Shown here piece by piece: positions 1-10,529 of a stretch of DNA of 64,000 nt. Below the pieces are notes generated by a model that did no database searches, was not told the DNA's origin, and was given only the letters and a program-made list of their open reading frames with translations. Source of the DNA: Bifidobacterium canis (GTDB lineage Bacteria; Actinomycetota; Actinomycetes; Actinomycetales; Bifidobacteriaceae); NCBI RefSeq assembly GCF_009727065.1, contig NZ_WNLP01000001.1, forward strand, positions 496,001 through 560,000. The letters are read 5' to 3'. Within the stretch, counting starts at the first letter, position 1, and each line of letters opens with the position of its first letter. The position numbers were made by a program, and so were the translations under genes.

Positions 1-1748
1 GGAATGGTGTTCTTCATGGTGAACACCACAGTGGACACCACTTCACCGCCGATGCTGTCGAATGCACCGGAACCTAAATGTGCCATCGTGTCGAACTGCA
101 TGGCGTGCAGTAGGTTGGTCCTCAACTCTTCGAACGAGGAGAGGAACATCCATGACTGCATGGTAATCATACCTAGTTCCGCCCCTTGTTTCAGGAGTTG
201 CCGGTTACGCAGTATGAATGCCGCGAACAAATCCGCTTTGGCTGGAGTGTAATGATCCTGCACATAACTCTTTAGCAGAGAATTCATGTTCTTGGAACCC
301 ATGTATGGCGGATTCGCAACGACGGTGGCATATGTATGGCCAAGATAGCGGGTCTGGTTGAGCATTTGATGGCTGCGTTCGAGCAACGCTTCATCAAGTA
401 TTGTTTCAATGTCATCCGGCTCATTGTCGGCGAGTTTCAGCAAATCCTGACTCGGCTGGATGAGCGATCCGTACACGTCCGCGTGAGCGAAGATATTCCA
501 TGTGGCATCGTCCAGATTGGTGTGGTACAGGTCGTTAAGGGATTCAACCTCCTCGTGATTAAAGGATTCCGGCTGTACCTGGATGATGTGCGGCATGACT
601 TGTTTACGGAAGAAGCGGCGTGATTTGCCTCGAGCTTTCATCATGAGGGCGAATGCGGCCAGATTGGCGGCTCGTTCGTCGATATCGATGCCGAACAAGT
701 TGTGTTCCAAGATCATGCCGGGAATATCGGATGGCGCGTAGCCTTCGGACTCGTAGATCTGGTAGAGCAGGTCGAAGGCATAAGTGAGCATGTGGCCAGA
801 CCCGCATGCTGGGTCGCATACAGTGAGCTCCTGCGCGCTCGCTATATGGAGCATGGCATCGTCGGATGCGTTGGCTGGTTTGATGTAGTATTCCCACTGT
901 GCGTCGAGGCCGCAATCTGGGTGGCTGTGCATCCAAAGTTTTCCAATGGTGTTCTGTACCAGGTAGCGTACAATCCAGTCGGGGGTGAACAGCTGCGTGG
1001 CCGCGGGGATTTCCGCGGCACCGGCTTTTCTGCTGTGTTTGAGCCCGTCCATCACCTGTGTTTTGCGTTCGGCGATGTAGAACTGGTACAGCCAGCCGAT
1101 GATCTCCACGTTGCCATCATTGGTGCCCACTCCACAGGCTTCGGGCGTTATCACTTCAATGGCGTTACGCAGTACGGATCCTTTGGCGAGCAGGTCCCGA
1201 GGCATGAGCAGTTCGTCAATGTGTGCTTGCACTGGGTTGGTGGTGCTCTCGAACATGAATGGCATGAACGTGCTCCAATAGCGGCATGCCGCTTGGAACA
1301 GCAGAACATATGCCTCTCCCTGCGGGTCAGCTACGGGAACGCTGCCGTTGAGCAACCGTTCGATTTCGTCCCGTAATTTGGCGTTAACGGTTCCTTGCCC
1401 ATTGAATACGGTGTCATCGTACTCGCCACGTTTGGCCGCCGCCAACAGTTCGGGCAACGCGTTCACGCTGGTCATATCCGCGGGGGAGACCACGGCTGTG
1501 GTGGTGAACTCGTGCACGTCCATGTATCTGAAGGCGATGATGCGGTTGAACCACCTGTAGGCATACCGTTCCACTACCTGGTCCTGCCCATGTTCGCGCA
1601 CCTCGCTCTGGAGAGCGTGGAACACGGTCGGCATATCGGTTTGCGTGGGGGAGCCGGTGGCGAGCGCCGCATCCAAACGGGCCTGCACGGCGTTCATGAG
1701 CTGACGCCGAGCGTCGGCGGCGAAGCGCTGCAGTTGCGAGGTGTTCAT
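1..1748 (-). CDS. pglX: BREX-1 adenine-specific DNA methyltransferase PglX (N-terminal part)
   Basis: Reads on the minus strand from ATG at 1748 and stays open for 582 codons to the left edge, so the C-terminus is missing. An AdoMet-binding motif DPACGSG lies at residues 312-318 and the catalytic NPPY motif of N6-adenine methyltransferases at residues 479-482. In BREX type 1 systems PglX methylates the host recognition site and marks self DNA. The start overlaps the brxC stop (ATGA), which implies coupled translation, and the order brxA-brxB-brxC-pglX is the standard one. pglZ and brxL would be expected to the left, outside the window. I checked the visible frame and found no stop, unlike its upstream neighbours. 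Confidence 0.9.
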   Translation of the reverse strand, partial: MNTSQLQRFAADARRQLMNAVQARLDAALATGSPTQTDMPTVFHALQSEVREHGQDQVVERYAYRWFNRIIAFRYMDVHEFTTTAVVSPADMTSVNALPELLAAAKRGEYDDTVFNGQGTVNAKLRDEIERLLNGSVPVADPQGEAYVLLFQAACRYWSTFMPFMFESTTNPVQAHIDELLMPRDLLAKGSVLRNAIEVITPEACGVGTNDGNVEIIGWLYQFYIAERKTQVMDGLKHSRKAGAAEIPAATQLFTPDWIVRYLVQNTIGKLWMHSHPDCGLDAQWEYYIKPANASDDAMLHIASAQELTVCDPACGSGHMLTYAFDLLYQIYESEGYAPSDIPGMILEHNLFGIDIDERAANLAAFALMMKARGKSRRFFRKQVMPHIIQVQPESFNHEEVESLNDLYHTNLDDATWNIFAHADVYGSLIQPSQDLLKLADNEPDDIETILDEALLERSHQMLNQTRYLGHTYATVVANPPYMGSKNMNSLLKSYVQDHYTPAKADLFAAFILRNRQLLKQGAELGMITMQSWMFLSSFEELRTNLLHAMQFDTMAHLGSGAFDSIGGEVVSTVVFTMKNTI

Positions 1749-4700
1749 GGCAGGATCTTCTTTCCTTGTTGGATGGCTTCGATGAGCTTGCGCCGGTATG
1801 CGTCGAGGTATTCGTCTACGTCCGCAACGCTGGCTAATGGTTTGTGGCTGGGACGGCTGATGTCCGTTATTGGTATGAATGTTTCCGCCAACTGTTCTCC
1901 AGTGCTTTCCGCGGATTCTGCATGCTTCCCAGTGGTTGCATGCGATGGGCTGGCAGGGCTGGAATTGGCTGTATGGGGTCTGTTTGCTGAGGCAAGTTCA
2001 TTGATGAGTCTCGCATAGATGCTCTGCATCCGGTGTTGGATGTTCAGCACGGCAAGAATCAAACCGGTCTGATTCGTTTCATCGGCCATATGATCCAAAA
2101 CACTCATCGCATGCTCCTGCGCCTCCATGGGAGCGTCACGGTATTCATCGGTGTCTTGGATGTTCGAGCGTATGTCTTCGATCATGTCGATGGTTGTCTG
2201 CCGAGCGTCGCTCAACTCATTGCTGACGGAGGTACGTAGCGTGTCAACCATTATTTTGAGCTGGTTCACTTTGACGCCACGATAGATATCTGGGGAGTTG
2301 GCAATGGCTTGGGTTTTCTTGAACAGCGGCTGCAAGTCGGAGCTGGACGCGTCGATGTTCGGCTCGTTCTGCTGCATCCATTCGATACTGCGTTCAAATA
2401 CGGCGCACTGCTGACCATTCAGGAACGCAATGATCGGATCGATGACATCCTCTTTTCATCGAGCAGCATGTTGATATTAGGCTCAGCCTCGTCACCGGTG
2501 AATTCGTTGATGAGCCATGAGTCATCCTGCTTTGCGGCGGAACTGATCTGATTGATGATCGGCGTGAGCTGGTTCACGAACGTGAAGGCACCGTACCGTG
2601 ATACGGTCAGTTGAAGTTTGTTGACATAGGCGTTCAGTGATTCCTTCAACTCATGTGCCAAATCTACCGGTGCTGAAGGCCAAACACCTGAATCGAGGAA
2701 TTCCTTGGCAAATTTACGTAGAGTCACCACCCTTCTTTGGTCGTATTCACGTGGGGTGGAAACCAGTATATTGACGCGTTTCTTCGAATCCCGCAACGTG
2801 TTGACGGTTTGCTCGGCTGGCAATGGTCTGCCGTCCAAAGTCAAATCGATGCTGCGACTTCCAGCTAGATGCGCGATGCAAGCCAGCGTGACGCCTGAGG
2901 GCCACCCATATGGAGCCTCCTCATATCGTGTGAGTAGGTCCTTGACCGAAACTGTGATGTTTCTCTTGGTGTCCAGCATAACGGTTGAACGGATGTCTTC
3001 GGCCGGAGCACCGATGACATTATCAGCAGTGTCTGGGACCAGTGCAGAGCTGGTATCACGAGCCTCCTGGTATACGCGCTGTATATCGCTTTCCTGATAT
3101 GCCAGCTTTCCGATCATCGGGAAATTTGTATACCGTTTGCTGATTAGTGTCTGCATTGCCTCAATAATTCTGGCGTGGGGATCGCTGCTGTGCGGATCCA
3201 CTAGAGCACCGTTGTAGTAGAACTGGCTTTTAGACACGGCTGTGCTCAGGCGCCCGCTCAGTTCATGCTCCGCTTCCTCGAGATCAGCCCGCTTGTCGAT
3301 GATGATGCTTCTACGAGTCTTTGATTGTGAGTCGGCGTTGATGCGACTGATGAACGTGCTGGTCTTTGCGTGCATACGCAGATCGTCGAACAGGGTTTTA
3401 TCGTTGGTATCAATGAGCATCGTGATAGTGTCGAGGCCACCCATTGATTGTGTGATGGCCTTCTCTCGGTCATCGTTATTGAAAGACGTAACTACATTCA
3501 ACCAAAGTGGGCGGGGAACGTTCTGCGCTATGTCATCGATTTTCAGACCGTAACGGAATGGGACTTTCTGCAGCCCATATGTGACGCGCATATCGCCTAG
3601 TATGTCATCAAGGAGCATCCCCTTGAATTTCGCTGTCACCTCGTTAACATCGAGCACGGTGTTCTTGATCTCCTGCTCGATGTCTTGTTCCTCGTTGGTG
3701 AGGTAGTGATAGCTGGTACCGATGCGCTGCACAAACGTTTGCCGTTCGAGCTCATGGAGCACGTCCTTGATCTGCGTCTCAAGAGTCATCACATCCTCGT
3801 CGAAACGGTCGGTGAGCAGGATGCGCAGGTTCCGCGGCGTCGCCTTGAACCCCTCCACATGACGTACAAGTAGCAGGACCTTGAGTAAACGCACACCTAA
3901 GTCATGTGTTATACCTTCGGGTAACCGGTTCTCAGCTTGGTTGATGCGGTAGTTCGCTGTGCTTTGGATCGTATCGCGAATGCCGTCGTAGAGCTTGTCG
4001 AACGGCACGATATCGCCAACTCGTCCTGTATGGTCATCACGCAGTGTGGCGCTGATGGCGGCGAGCATAGAGCGTTCGCCGATAGATGAGTGACGGCCGT
4101 CCAACACATTGTAGTCACTCATTGAACGCAGTACGTTCTAGAACAGCTCGAACTCGTAGTTGACGAATGGGTAAGTGGCGATGAAATCGGATTCGTCGCC
4201 TTCCTTGTTATTGGTGAACTTTGACGTGCCGTCGCCGAACTCGAAGAGGGTGCGTAGATTCGCGTGCACCGCATCCCATAGTTGTCCCAGTTCGGGCATG
4301 TATTCGCTCTTTTTCACGAGCAGTCGCTTCTGGATCACTTCGATCACATCGGCGCTGTTGAGCTTAAGCTTGATGGCGAAACGGGCTTGGATCTTCGAGA
4401 AATCATGCTCCTGCTTCTCATTGCGATCCTTGAGGATGTTATCCATGTCCTCCTGAGAGGTGACCACCACCCAGGCACGCCCATTGGTTTTGACGGCCAG
4501 ATCCTCGGTGACCGATTGAAGTTGAAGCATCAAATCGGTGTTGTCGCCGATAAACTGGCCCACTTCGTCGGCCAGAAACACGATGCGTGCGTTCGTCCCT
4601 TGGGTTGCGAGCCAATCGCTCACGTCCTGAGCGAAATCCTCCACGGTCGCACTGTATGTGTTCTCATACCGTTCGATGATGCTGTCCTGTGCCACATTGT

Positions 4701-5391
4701 GGGTAACTTCGCCGTATGCTTGGCCTATTTCCACATCCCAAAGCACGGCTTCCGCACGGCCTTCGACCCATGGTTTGCCGGCTTTTGCTTCGAAGGCTGC
4801 TTTGAACGCGTCAAGTTGCCCATTGTTGTCGAGGTCACGTTCGAATTTGGCCACGGCAGGGTTCCGGCCGAAATATCCACGTGCTTCGTCAAACACTCGA
4901 ATGAACGTGTACAGGAGAGGGGCTGGCGTGGACTTGTCGGCCTTCTGATCGATGTTGAACAGAATGGAAGTGGCGTCGATTCCCCGTACGCGTTCCAACT
5001 GACCTTGCAGTTCAAGGTTGTCTTGCTTGCCGGCCTTGGTGATGAATGCCCGCAGGACCTGCTCACGGGTCATTCGCTGATCCGCGGGAGTATCCTCATC
5101 CATCACGCCTTGTGGCACCGAGCCCAGAATATGGGAGAGCATCTTGAGCAAATGTGATTTACCGGAGCCGAAGAAACCGGAAATCCAAGCACCGTTTTGC
5201 TGATGGTTCGTTGGATCGTTGTAATCATCCAGGAATCGTTCAAGATTACGTTGTATCTCATCAGTGAGCACGTATTCGTTGACCTCATCGGCCAAATCAC
5301 GGTCATCATTCGCCTTGATGACGCCATTGATCTTCCGCGTCACATCCGTGGCGAAAATATCCTGCCACATAGGGGTTGCGGTCTCGCTCAT
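1745..5391 (-). pseudogene. brxC: brxC, BREX P-loop ATPase, interrupted by an amber codon and a frameshift
   Basis: The minus-strand start is ATG 5391 with GGAGG eight bases before it. Walker A (GFFGSGKS) is at residues 72-79. The frame meets TAG at 4140-4138 (codon 418) in the context YEFELF-stop-NVLRS and then continues in the same frame; CAG to TAG is the simplest change. A second lesion lies at the T4 tract 2453-2456: the frame ends in RSLRS, but adding one base restores DVIDPIIAFLNG and leads into the C-terminal third, which ends at 1745. The three pieces total about 1,200 residues, the usual BrxC length. BrxC is an essential ATPase of BREX, so as written the system should not be functional. 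A programmed event is unlikely because the two lesions differ in kind. Confidence 0.88.
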
Positions 5392-5454
5392 CAGCTTTCC
5401 CTCCAAAATCTATAGATAAAGACAGTGCGTGAAATGAATATCGGCAGAGTCACA

Positions 5455-6159
5455 TCAACGTTTCGGTGTCATCTCCCTGAGATTTCTGGCACGATAGTAA
5501 TTGTCGGTGTCAATGAGACTGAACAGGGACATCGTCGACCCGGTATTGCTTCTAGTGGCATAAGTGCCCGGGTAAAACAATACGAGCGGACAATCGTCGA
5601 TGCGCCCCTGAAGATTCTCCAACAACGTATGCGCGCGAACGTAGGGGTATACGCTTCCTACGCCGGTGATGAACACGATATCCGCCTCATCCTGCGCCTT
5701 CTTCTCGTCATATTGGGCATTCATGAATTCAGCGAGATTCGCGCCGTCCCCATACACCATGTTGTCCAACAGTTTGAGGAACCGGTCAGAGGCTGCGCTA
5801 TTCGACATGCGTGTATGCATGCGTTGCTCGTTATTCAACACACGATTCAGCACCTGACGTTGCTTGATCATTTCGAGCACTTCATGGTACAGGTCCATCA
5901 CCAGCACTTTTGGCGCATAATCGCCAGGGGCATCGCTCGGCGTCATCGTTTGCAACTGGTTCACCAACGTTGGTATGTGCTCTTGCACCTCAAGCTCTTG
6001 GGTCGCAGGGTAATCGTAGATATAATACGGTTGTTCGCCGCCCAATCCGGTACTCTTACGGAACGACCAGCCCGTCATGATCTCACGCAGATGCTCAAAA
6101 TCGGCGTCAATATCACGGTGCTCCAAAGTACGTGCGCTCGCTGTAATCACATCCGTCAT
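5455..6159 (-). CDS. brxB: BREX protein BrxB (DUF1788)
   Basis: Intact frame of 234 residues between brxA and brxC, 9 bases after the brxA stop. I recognise it as the DUF1788/BrxB family by position and by the segments VLVMDLYHEVLEM and ITGVGSVYPYVRAH, with a C-terminal stretch PLVLFYPGTY typical of the family. BrxB is a conserved but mechanistically poorly defined BREX component with no known catalytic motif. A 63-base gap separates it from brxC, which has its own ribosome-binding site. No membrane segment or signal peptide is evident. Confidence 0.87.
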   Translation of the reverse strand: MTDVITASARTLEHRDIDADFEHLREIMTGWSFRKSTGLGGEQPYYIYDYPATQELEVQEHIPTLVNQLQTMTPSDAPGDYAPKVLVMDLYHEVLEMIKQRQVLNRVLNNEQRMHTRMSNSAASDRFLKLLDNMVYGDGANLAEFMNAQYDEKKAQDEADIVFITGVGSVYPYVRAHTLLENLQGRIDDCPLVLFYPGTYATRSNTGSTMSLFSLIDTDNYYRARNLREMTPKR

Positions 6160-6168
6160 GCAATCTCC

Positions 6169-6836
6169 TCAGAACTTGCTCGGAACATACATGGGGAAGA
6201 ACTCAAACGCTGTCGCCATGTCTTCCAAAATCGCCAGTAGCCCATTGCTCAGCAACGCAGGTACAATCTCATGATCCGTCCCCTTCGTCAGACGAGCGTC
6301 ATCCATCGCGTGAAAACGTTTTGACGCAGTTTCCTGTACGTCAGTTCACTCAACTGCTCAATCTCGGGATGCCACATCGCCGCATTACGCATGAACCGGT
6401 CATAATCATCTTTGTTCACGGTCTCCTTGCCAGCAAGGAAATTACCCCTGAGCACATCCTTCGCGAACACACCCACAATACGGTAATACCGGCACATGGC
6501 AACCCACATCAAGGCACTGCGGTCATCATACGAAGCCTCAGCAGAAGCCAAATAGGTAATTTCCCTCACCGACAGGGCGCTAAGACGCTTACTGGTCTCC
6601 GATACAAAACGAACATTGGAAGTATGTGATCGCATTCCCAACACATTGCCATCAATGGCGGCCTTCCTGACCCGGACAATATCCTCACCGACAACGCGAT
6701 CACAGGTGATATCCGTCATGTCAGCGAATAAGCGAGCCAACAGTACACCCTGAGGTTCCAACAGGCCACCGACGGTAAATGACAGACGATACTTATTCGT
6801 ATCACCCAAAGACTCAACTCCATAGGAAGCAGCCAT
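6169..6836 (-). pseudogene. brxA: brxA (DUF1819), frameshifted near the 3' end
   Basis: The start is taken at ATG 6836 (MAASYGVESL), where AGAAAGG precedes it; an upstream start at 6884 is also open. The frame ends early at 6288 with FTRWMTLV. The next frame, from MDDARLTKG at 6306 to a stop at 6169, completes the protein with a C-terminus ending FPMYVPSKF just before brxB. One extra base in the A4 tract 6313-6316 joins them as NVFHAMDDARL. BrxA is a small helical DNA-binding protein of BREX type 1. It is the first gene of the locus. The lesion may be a base-calling error rather than a true mutation, since several other genes in the window show the same pattern. Confidence 0.82.
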
Positions 6837-7143
6837 CAAATGACCTTTCTCCACGGCGCCATGACAATCCTTTTCCAAAATCAATCAATTAACAAACCAA
6901 CGATACTACAAACAGTTCAAAATCCGGTGATTCAGCCCAAGAAACGTCATCGAAACTCTAAAACCGGGATTTCCAATGACCACCTCCGTAGCGCATCCAA
7001 GGAGTGACCGGACAACAAGGATCCCCAGGTAGATTCCTATCTAGCAAGCGAACAAAAGCATCCCAACGCAAGTAATTATGGGCATATACTGTTTGGCAGG
7101 AGCACTGCAAGAACATAGAGCCACACCACTATCGGAAACAACA
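6837..7143. other. Intergenic region between brxA and the phosphotransferase gene
   Basis: About 300 bases separating divergent genes. It is AT-richer than its surroundings around 6880-6910 and must hold the promoter of the BREX operon on the minus strand and that of the phosphotransferase gene on the plus strand. I found no convincing -10/-35 pair, repeat or RNA gene in it. Confidence 0.5.
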
Positions 7144-7986
7144 ATGAATCCCAACGACCCATGCATCCCACACCTCATCGCACAAGGCGGCGAAGCCGAC
7201 GTGTATGCCATCGACGAGCACACCGTACTGCGCGTCGCGAGAATCGCAAACGGCAAAACCTCCAGCACCGAGCGCATCATCGAACCAGTGCTCGAAAGCC
7301 ACGGCATACCAGCACCGCGCATTCGCGAGTTCCTCACCATCGACGGAAAACTGGCCGAAGTGATGGATCGCATACACGGAACAAGCATGCTCGAAGACAT
7401 GCTCACAGACCCAGCGACGGCAATGACCGACTTGCACACATTCATTCACTTGTTCAGCCAAGTGCTCAGCATCCATGAGGATGACATCCCAGACGGCAGC
7501 AAACTGTCAAACATCACCGACACGATGCACGCGCTCGCCAGCAGCGACAATGAGCTGCCCGCAAATATCAAAGAGTTCGCAACGCACACGCTCAACGAAT
7601 TGCCAAGGGGAGATGCATTGTGCCACGGCGATTTTCACCCGGGCAATATTCTCATGCAAGATGGCCAGCCTTACATCATCGACTGGTCAAGCGCCCATCT
7701 CGGCAACCCGGTCTCCGACATCGCGCACACGTATCTGCTGCTCACGTACGCGCCGAAAATCCCCGGGCAGGGCGAAGAGGAACGCGCGCAGATCACTGAA
7801 GCGGGCAGGCAGATGGCCGACCTATACCTCAAACTCATGCACGAGGTCATCGAATTCAGCGACGAGGAGTTCCGAGGCTGGCTCATCATCATGTCTTGGT
7901 ACCGTTTCGCCTACGGACTGAGCACCGAGCATGAGGAACGTCTCCAATTCCTCAGCGATGCGCACGCCAACTCACTTGCAAGCTGA
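7144..7986 (+). CDS. Aminoglycoside phosphotransferase-family kinase
   Basis: 280 residues from ATG 7144 (MNPNDPCIPH); a longer start upstream is open but less likely. The kinase-like fold is shown by the early GGEADVYAID loop (nucleotide binding), the catalytic HGDFHPGN motif at residues 161-168 (Asp163 as base, Asn168 for Mg) and IDWSSA with Asp180 in the position of the DFG aspartate. The family includes aminoglycoside 3'-phosphotransferases, choline kinases and homoserine kinases. The substrate cannot be told from sequence, and resistance should not be assumed. It stands alone, divergent from BREX and convergent with the acetyltransferase gene. Confidence 0.8.
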   Translation: MNPNDPCIPHLIAQGGEADVYAIDEHTVLRVARIANGKTSSTERIIEPVLESHGIPAPRIREFLTIDGKLAEVMDRIHGTSMLEDMLTDPATAMTDLHTFIHLFSQVLSIHEDDIPDGSKLSNITDTMHALASSDNELPANIKEFATHTLNELPRGDALCHGDFHPGNILMQDGQPYIIDWSSAHLGNPVSDIAHTYLLLTYAPKIPGQGEEERAQITEAGRQMADLYLKLMHEVIEFSDEEFRGWLIIMSWYRFAYGLSTEHEERLQFLSDAHANSLAS

Positions 7987-8051
7987 TCGTAAATGCCGAC
8001 GAAAGGTGTGCGAAGCTCTTTGAGTGGCTCAATCCGCAACGTAGCACCTAT

Positions 8052-8180
8052 GCATTTTGCTGGCGGGGATACAAAACTCAACTAGATGCAAGTATGCCGC
8101 TTAGAAAACGGCTATTTTCCAACGCTAAAAATTTAGAATACATAACGTTAGCCGAGTTTTGTATCCCCGCCAGCAAAATG
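8052..8180. repeat. 27-bp perfect inverted repeat flanking a 75-bp AT-rich core
   Basis: Left arm 8052-8078 (begins CATTTTGCTGGCGGGG) and right arm 8154-8180 are exact reverse complements. The 75-base core has no open frame. It sits between two convergent genes. The loop is too long for a simple terminator. The shape (129 bp, long terminal inverted repeats, noncoding) fits a miniature inverted-repeat element, but I see no target-site duplication at its borders. Confidence 0.7.
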
Positions 8181-8203
8181 GGGTCAAAATAGGCGTCGAA
8201 AAA

Positions 8204-8674
8204 CTAATCGAGGCGCATTGTGAGAATCGGGAAGGGATTGCCTTGCTCGTCGAGTTCGCTACGAGACACCGTGTGGAATCCCATGTGCTCGTAGAACGCG
8301 AACGCCTGCGGGTTCTGCTCGTTCACGGTGAGCTCGTTGACGTTGTAGTTCGCGATGCCGTCGCGCAACAGCCGTGCGCCAAGTCCTTGACCGCGGTAAT
8401 CGGGGGAGAGGAACAGCATCTCCAGGCGCTGCCCGTCCACGCCCATGAATCCAACAGGCTGTGCTCCGTCAAAGGCAACAACCAGATGCTCGATGCCACG
8501 CAGTGCATCTGGCACATATTCGCGGATCTGCTCGATTTGCGCGTTCGTCAAGAACGTGTGCGTCGCACGCACCGATGCTTCCCACACCGTGACGAGCTGG
8601 CTCACCAGTTCGCTGTTGCGGTCATTGTGTTCGATTTCTCGCATGTCAATATTGTTTTGTGCAGTAAGCATCAT
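8204..8674 (-). CDS. GNAT-family N-acetyltransferase
   Basis: 156 residues, starting at ATG 8674 with GGAGTGA before it. The GNAT acetyl-CoA binding motif A is visible as LSPDYRGQGLGARLL (the R/Q-x-x-G-x-G/A signature), followed by the motif B region NEQNPQAFAFYEHMGF, in which N and Y are typical. The family transfers acetyl groups from acetyl-CoA to amines; the substrate here is unknown. Convergent with the phosphotransferase gene and separated from it by the 27-bp inverted repeat. Confidence 0.85.
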   Translation of the reverse strand: MMLTAQNNIDMREIEHNDRNSELVSQLVTVWEASVRATHTFLTNAQIEQIREYVPDALRGIEHLVVAFDGAQPVGFMGVDGQRLEMLFLSPDYRGQGLGARLLRDGIANYNVNELTVNEQNPQAFAFYEHMGFHTVSRSELDEQGNPFPILTMRLD

Positions 8675-8715
8675 TCACTCCAGAATTCTTGAATTGGACC
8701 CTTAGACAGATAATG

Positions 8716-9138
8716 TCATTCTTTGAATAGTTCCACGTACCGTGCTGCATCCATGCTACGAACGCTCGATCTTTCAAAGGCGGTTTGATCCCGTGAAATC
8801 AGAAAATCCATGTCATTGTTCTCGGCAACCGCACGAATAAGCCCATCTTCAAAATCAGGTTCGTTTGAGCGAATCGCAGTTTCGCATGCGGCCCTATCAA
8901 TCGGAAGCACATCCAAAACATCCATGAATAATTGGATGAACGTACGCACCACTGAATCAGCGGCATATTTGCGAGCAATGTAGTAGGTGTCTTTCAACGA
9001 CCCAGCACATACAAAACCTGCGGCTCTCTTCCCGTCGAGCATGTCATCAATCAGAGTGACAGCCGAATCATGCTCCGGGCGGTCGAGAATCATGTAGTCG
9101 AGCAGTATGTTCGTGTCAAGGAGCAGCTTAGAGGTCAC
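8716..9138 (-). CDS. PIN-domain ribonuclease toxin
   Basis: 140 residues. PIN-domain acidic residues are visible: LLLDTNILLDY at the N-terminus (first Asp), and EDGLIRAVAENNDMDFLISRD near residues 95-120 (further acidic residues). PIN toxins of the VapC type are Mg-dependent endoribonucleases acting on tRNA or rRNA. It overlaps the upstream antitoxin gene by 11 bases, the usual toxin-antitoxin arrangement. The partner looks RelB/DinJ-like rather than a classic VapB, a mixed pairing that occurs in other bacteria. No transmembrane segment. Confidence 0.8.
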   Translation of the reverse strand: MTSKLLLDTNILLDYMILDRPEHDSAVTLIDDMLDGKRAAGFVCAGSLKDTYYIARKYAADSVVRTFIQLFMDVLDVLPIDRAACETAIRSNEPDFEDGLIRAVAENNDMDFLISRDQTAFERSSVRSMDAARYVELFKE

Positions 9139-9421
9139 GATCGGCCAACTCCTTCTTCACATCATCCGCAGTCATTGACGACAGCGGAGTGTTCTTCGGC
9201 ATCTCATCCATCAGCTGATGCATGTGCTGAATCGCACGTTGACGTTTGCTGTCCGGCGCTTCGGTGTCCTTGTCGAAATCAGGGACTTCTCCAGTGGAGG
9301 CGATGTATTCCCACATACTTTTGATGAGACCATTGGGGGTCTGCCCAGCTTCGCGAATACGGGCATTAGCGATGGTTTTCGTTGTTGTATTGACGCTTGC
9401 GCTAATAGTGGATGTGCTCAT
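9128..9421 (-). CDS. RelB/DinJ-type antitoxin
   Basis: 97 residues. The N-terminus STSTISASVNTTTKTIANAR, followed by REAGQTPNGLIKSMWEYIAS, is the ribbon-helix-helix DNA-binding segment of RelB/DinJ antitoxins; the acidic C-terminal half would wrap the toxin. It precedes and overlaps the PIN toxin, so one operon autoregulated by the antitoxin is likely. The AT-rich stretch 9422-9480 upstream would hold the promoter and operator. Confidence 0.8.
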   Translation of the reverse strand: MSTSTISASVNTTTKTIANARIREAGQTPNGLIKSMWEYIASTGEVPDFDKDTEAPDSKRQRAIQHMHQLMDEMPKNTPLSSMTADDVKKELADRDL

Positions 9422-9531
9422 AGCCGACTACCTCCTTGTTTTATACCTATCTACTATAAATACCAAAAGTATATTGCAACAGCTGGCGAAATACAATAGC
9501 AAGGTGTGTCTGCGCCGGAAGAGTCAAAGAA

Positions 9532-10457
9532 TCAATCGTCGATGAGCTTGTAGCCGTGCGAGTCGATCACCTGCTTGAGCTTGTCGAGGTAGGTTTGCGC
9601 CGCCTTCGAGAGTTTGGCGCGTTCGTTCGTGATCCAGCCGACGAGCATCGTCTCGTCGGTGTCGAGCGGCACCGTCATGATCTTCTCATTGTTGAGGTCG
9701 CCGTTGTCGATGCCCGTGCACACGGTGTAGCCGTTCAAGCCGATGATGAAGTTCAAAATGGTGGCGCGGTCGGTCACGTTGATCTGTTTGGGGGAGTAGT
9801 CGGGCCACACGGCTTCCTCCGCGAAGAAGAAGCTGCCTTCCTCACCCTGCTCGTATTGGATGAACGGGAACGGCTTCAAGTCTTCCATCGTCACTTTTTC
9901 TTCATCGCCAACGGGTTGTCTTTGGAGATGAACACGTGCAATGGCGCACGGAAGAGCGGGTGGAATTCCAAGTGCTTCTCACGCAGCATCTTGCCGATCA
10001 CATGCGTGTTGTAGTCGGAAAGATAGAGAATGCCGATTTCCGAGCGCATGTTCGCAACCTGGTTGATGATGTCTTTCGTGCGCGTCTCGCGAATCGTGAA
10101 CTCGTATTCGTCCGATTTGAACGAGTTGATCATCTCCACGAACGCCTCGACTGCGAACATGTAGTGCTGCGTGGACACCGAGCACAGCTGCTTGCGTGGC
10201 TTCGCGTTCTTGTACCGTTCCTCGAGCAGGTCGGCCTGGTCGAGCACCTGACGCGCATAAGTGAGGAACTCCGCGCCGTCCACTGTCAGGGCGATGCCCT
10301 GCGAGGAGCGGGTGAAGATCTCGATGCCCAGCTCGTTCTCCAGTTCCTTCACTGAAGAGCTCAACGCCGGCTGCGAGACATACAAGGCGTGCGAGGCCTC
10401 GTTCATCGACCCGCATTCCACGATTTTCACGATGTATCTGAGCTGTAATAATGTCAT
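9532..10457 (-). pseudogene. LysR-family transcription regulator, frameshifted
   Basis: The N-terminal frame (188 residues from 10457) begins MTLLQLRYIVKIVECGSMNE with the LysR winged helix (SQPALSSSVKELENELG) and part of the effector domain, ending NPLAMKKK. The second frame (120 residues) picks up at VTMEDLKPFPFIQYE and completes a LysR effector domain to 9532. The total of about 308 residues is normal for the family. The break is at the T5 run 9895-9899 (A5 in the coding sense); one more base restores MKKKVTMEDL. The target is unknown; LysR regulators usually control a divergent neighbour, but none lies next to it here. Confidence 0.85.
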
Positions 10458-10529
10458 GGTTTCCCTGCTTATGCGCGTATGGCTTCGGCTTTCATCATAG
10501 CCGCATCGTCGCTGATGTGCAGTGTTCGT

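Noticed and set aside
2453..2456. Programmed frameshifting at the brxC break.
   Set aside because: The A-tract is only four bases with no slippery heptamer or stimulatory structure, and the same type of one-base loss occurs in seven unrelated genes.
4138..4140. Amber codon in brxC as a readthrough or suppressor site.
   Set aside because: None of the tRNAs seen in the window has a CTA anticodon, there is no recoding structure next to it, and the gene also has a frameshift further on.
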